Of a stretch of DNA of 64,000 nucleotides, positions 61,730-64,000 are shown one piece after another (position 1 is the stretch's first letter; every line of letters starts with the position of its first letter). The notes beneath the pieces are model-generated. The model saw only the letters and a list, made by a program, of their open reading frames with translations, had not been told where the DNA came from and did no database searches. The translations under genes and the position numbers were made by a program. This DNA comes from Paenibacillus alvei DSM 29 (GTDB lineage Bacteria > Bacillota > Bacilli > Paenibacillales > Paenibacillaceae): positions 45,429 to 109,428 of the forward strand of contig NZ_AMBZ01000023.1 of NCBI RefSeq assembly GCF_000293805.1, written 5' to 3'.

Positions 61730-62539
61730 ATGAGAAGAAAAACGAAACGCAGACAAGAGAGGGAGAAACAAAAGCTGTTTGTAATCGTTGAAACATTTTC
61801 GATATTCATCATCTTACTCTACCTACAAAACCGTGGTGTCTTGGATACAGGAATAAAAACGGATGGTCTTATTGGAGATTTTGTCAACATAACATTCCCC
61901 ATTGTTATATGGGTACAGGCCATCATCATTTTAGTTGTTTGTGGGAAATTGATTTACAGCAGAAGAAGAAAGAAAATATCAGATCACAAGATGAGAATCT
62001 CCGGTATTCAAAAAATTGATCAAATGTCCGGATCGGAGTTCGAAGATTACCTTACCGTCTATTTTGAAGACCTGGGATTCAAGGTTGAAGAAGTTGGAGG
62101 GAAAGGAGACAAAGGAGCAGACCGTATATTAACTATCCCACATACTGGAGAACGGATTTGTGTGCAAGCAAAATGTTGGTCTAAAAATGTGACGTTCGAA
62201 GCTGTTCAGCAAGTTCACACAGCGAAAGCACTTTGGAATTGCAACCAGGCTTGGATTGTTACGAATCGTGACTTCACTAAACAGGTGAAAGAAGCTGCAG
62301 AGAAGCTAGGCATCGAGCTATGGGGAAGACAAAAGCTGATTGAAAATATGTACCTGTATAACAGCAGTAAAGAGAGTATGAGTAAATCCATATATTACGC
62401 TGCACCGGATTCAAAAGTCTTTCATGATATAAGCTGTAAACACGGTAGGAACCTTAAAGCTCGTTCTGATGCTGTGATTTTTGAAAGCCACAATGAAGCA
62501 TTAAGTTCTGGCCGTAGAAAATGCAATTGCTATGAGTAG
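61730..62539 (+). CDS. Membrane-anchored Mrr-like nuclease
   Basis: 269 residues. Two N-terminal hydrophobic helices (FVIVETFSIFIILLYL, ITFPIVIWVQAIIILVV). Then an Mrr_cat restriction-endonuclease fold: SGSEFEDYL, GGKGDKGADRIL and VQAKCWSKNV (D...QxK active site). A C-terminal Cys/His stretch (FHDISCKHGRN, RKCNCY) may bind zinc. Mrr-type enzymes cut modified or foreign DNA. A membrane-bound form could act on incoming DNA. Confidence 0.82.
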   Translation: MRRKTKRRQEREKQKLFVIVETFSIFIILLYLQNRGVLDTGIKTDGLIGDFVNITFPIVIWVQAIIILVVCGKLIYSRRRKKISDHKMRISGIQKIDQMSGSEFEDYLTVYFEDLGFKVEEVGGKGDKGADRILTIPHTGERICVQAKCWSKNVTFEAVQQVHTAKALWNCNQAWIVTNRDFTKQVKEAAEKLGIELWGRQKLIENMYLYNSSKESMSKSIYYAAPDSKVFHDISCKHGRNLKARSDAVIFESHNEALSSGRRKCNCYE

Positions 62540-62577
62540 AGTAAATATTTGACGGATGAGGAATAGGTGGTTGAAGA

Positions 62578-63993
62578 ATGTCGGTTCATTTGAACTTGAT
62601 TCCAGCGTTGCTTTCTGTAACGCTGCTTGCTGTGATTTTTACGATGGGGTTAAATTTGTTTCTCCGATGGAGAACAAAGGATTATCAACTGTTTTCGATA
62701 ACTTCCGGAGCATCGCTTGTACTATGGATAATCTTTTTGACCGTGCTTCTTAGTCGTGCAGATATAAATGTCATGACAAGGCAAATGTTGCTTTTGAATA
62801 CAACGTGCATCTGTACCATGTGTGGTTATTATGTCTTTTTTCTGAAAAAAGCAAGGAAAGAGCTCCTTTATTTTGCTGGGGCTGTACTTCTGGGGATGAT
62901 TTTGTTCCTAGCAGCATTATTCGTTAAAGGGACAGTAATTCCAATTGTAAGTGTGGCGTTCTCATTAGCTTGTGGAGTGCTTTTTTATAAATTGGTGCTT
63001 CCAAAATTACCGAAACAAAACATGTTTTTAATCGCTCTTACTACCTATATCATTTCAGTTGTTTTAGCTACTGTGAGTGTGTTTGCAAACTATCAAGCGC
63101 TAATCTTTATTTCTTTGCTTTTCCAAGCCGTCTTTCACTTCACATTATTTTTGATTTTCTATAGTCGCGTAGTGGATCTTGTTCATGCAGCATCTTATCA
63201 ATCTGTTACAGATGGACTGACGGGGCTGTACTACAAGTCATATTTCATCCGGAAAGTTCAGGAAACCATGAATAGCGGAAGCGGAAGCTCGATTATTTTT
63301 GTGGATATTGATAATTTCAAGAAACTTAATGATTCACAAGGGCATTTAGTCGGAGATCAGATACTACGTTTAACATCGGCGATATTAAAGAAATGTGTTG
63401 GAGAATATGGGATCGCTGGTCGTTATGGTGGTGAAGAATTAGTTGCATTAATCACAAACACTAGAGTTTCTCCTAGTCAAATCGCAGAGCAGTTTCGTGA
63501 ACAAGTACAGGAACTATCAAAAGATGTACATCCTATAACGGTCAGTGTTGGCTTTAGCATCTTTGATCATGAAACCGAGCGTGCAGAAGATTACATTAAA
63601 CAGGCTGATGATGCTTTGTATATGGCAAAAAGATTGGGTAAAAACCGTGTTGTTCAATTTAGCCAGGAGTGGAGCGAAGGGGATGCTTCTGTCCCTCAAT
63701 CGTCTTCAAATGAAGAAGATAGAGTGGATATGTCAGATGTTTCTGATGAGATTAACGTTCCGATGCAAAGTGATACAGAAGCAGGCCATGAAATCATGGT
63801 GCATCAAGAGCCTAATGAGACACATCTAAGTACATTTGAAACGGATGAACCGGTACCTAAGCACCGTTTAAGTTCAGTTGATTACTTACGCGACCAAGAG
63901 TCTGAAGGCTTAAATAATGAGGAACAGAGCATTCAAGAAGTTATTATTCAACAAATGAAAGTTAAAAATCCGTTTCCACGTAGCAGACCATAG
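62578..63993 (+). CDS. Membrane diguanylate cyclase (GGDEF)
   Basis: 471 residues. Seven hydrophobic spans in the first 210 residues form an MHYT/7TM-like sensor. The GGDEF domain (about 215-365) has the active site RYGGEEL. The usual RxxD inhibition site just upstream is absent. It would make c-di-GMP and link the plasmid to biofilm or motility control. An acidic, disordered tail of about 100 residues follows. AGGTGG upstream of the ATG. Confidence 0.9.
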   Translation: MSVHLNLIPALLSVTLLAVIFTMGLNLFLRWRTKDYQLFSITSGASLVLWIIFLTVLLSRADINVMTRQMLLLNTTCICTMCGYYVFFLKKARKELLYFAGAVLLGMILFLAALFVKGTVIPIVSVAFSLACGVLFYKLVLPKLPKQNMFLIALTTYIISVVLATVSVFANYQALIFISLLFQAVFHFTLFLIFYSRVVDLVHAASYQSVTDGLTGLYYKSYFIRKVQETMNSGSGSSIIFVDIDNFKKLNDSQGHLVGDQILRLTSAILKKCVGEYGIAGRYGGEELVALITNTRVSPSQIAEQFREQVQELSKDVHPITVSVGFSIFDHETERAEDYIKQADDALYMAKRLGKNRVVQFSQEWSEGDASVPQSSSNEEDRVDMSDVSDEINVPMQSDTEAGHEIMVHQEPNETHLSTFETDEPVPKHRLSSVDYLRDQESEGLNNEEQSIQEVIIQQMKVKNPFPRSRP

Positions 63994-64000
63994 TTGGAAA

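Overview
The window looks like about 64 kb of a large conjugative plasmid (or plasmid-derived element) from a spore-forming, low-to-mid-GC Firmicute, most likely Paenibacillus or a close relative. The reasons are an S-layer-homology (SLH) surface protein, copper-amine-oxidase-type stalk domains, a Spo0E-like protein, strong AGGAGG-type ribosome binding sites, tubulin-type (TubZ) partition and Gram-positive conjugation genes. No rRNA, tRNA or CRISPR array was seen, and no recognisable Rep initiator.

Layout. 1-8.1 kb: a GC-rich IS4-family element that splits a gene, a Spo0E-like gene, a frameshifted type IIB topoisomerase of the plasmid topoisomerase VIII kind, a 2.8-kb non-coding stretch full of RNA-like structure with DnaA boxes, and a GIY-YIG gene interrupted by a 585-bp Tn7-like mini-element. 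8.1-14.4 kb, minus strand: a small-protein/GAF membrane-sensor cluster, a palindromic element, an ATP-dependent DNA ligase, an unknown protein and a CPBP membrane protease. 14.4-17.3 kb: partition locus with a MerR/TubY-like gene, a tubC-like centromere, tubR and tubZ. 17.4-22.9 kb: small unknown genes and degenerate remnants. 22.9-34.1 kb: oriT-like region, MobL-type relaxase and Gram-positive type IV secretion genes (VirD4, VirB2-, VirB6-, VirB3- and VirB4-like, M23 hydrolase). 34.1-45.3 kb: an XRE regulator and a Tad/Flp-like pilus locus. 45.4-52.8 kb: three secreted surface proteins, the largest with three SLH domains. 52.9-59.5 kb: small holin-like toxins, DNA primase, VbhA-Fic, TraX and a zeta-type toxin. 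59.6-64 kb: a possible structured leader, small genes, a degenerate tyrosine recombinase, an Mrr-like nuclease and a membrane diguanylate cyclase.

How it fits together. TubR/TubZ and tubC would segregate the plasmid. MobL and the T4SS would move it. The Tad-like pilus and SLH proteins could provide cell-cell contact. Fic and zeta modules would stabilise the plasmid or act on recipients.

Strongest unexplained signals: (1) hairpins with an invariant 7-nt loop that, on the minus strand, matches the anticodon loop of tRNA-Thr(GGU); (2) a two-copy structured RNA family at 45.4 and 54.7 kb; (3) a large pseudoknotted RNA candidate at 5.3-6.2 kb; (4) a homologous C-terminal tail shared by the Fic protein and the zeta toxin; (5) the Tn7-like mini-element, whose removal restores an open frame. 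Many ORFs here are broken by single-base changes in homopolymers. That suggests sequencing or assembly error, or in two cases possibly programmed -1 frameshifting, so several genes are annotated as restored reading frames.
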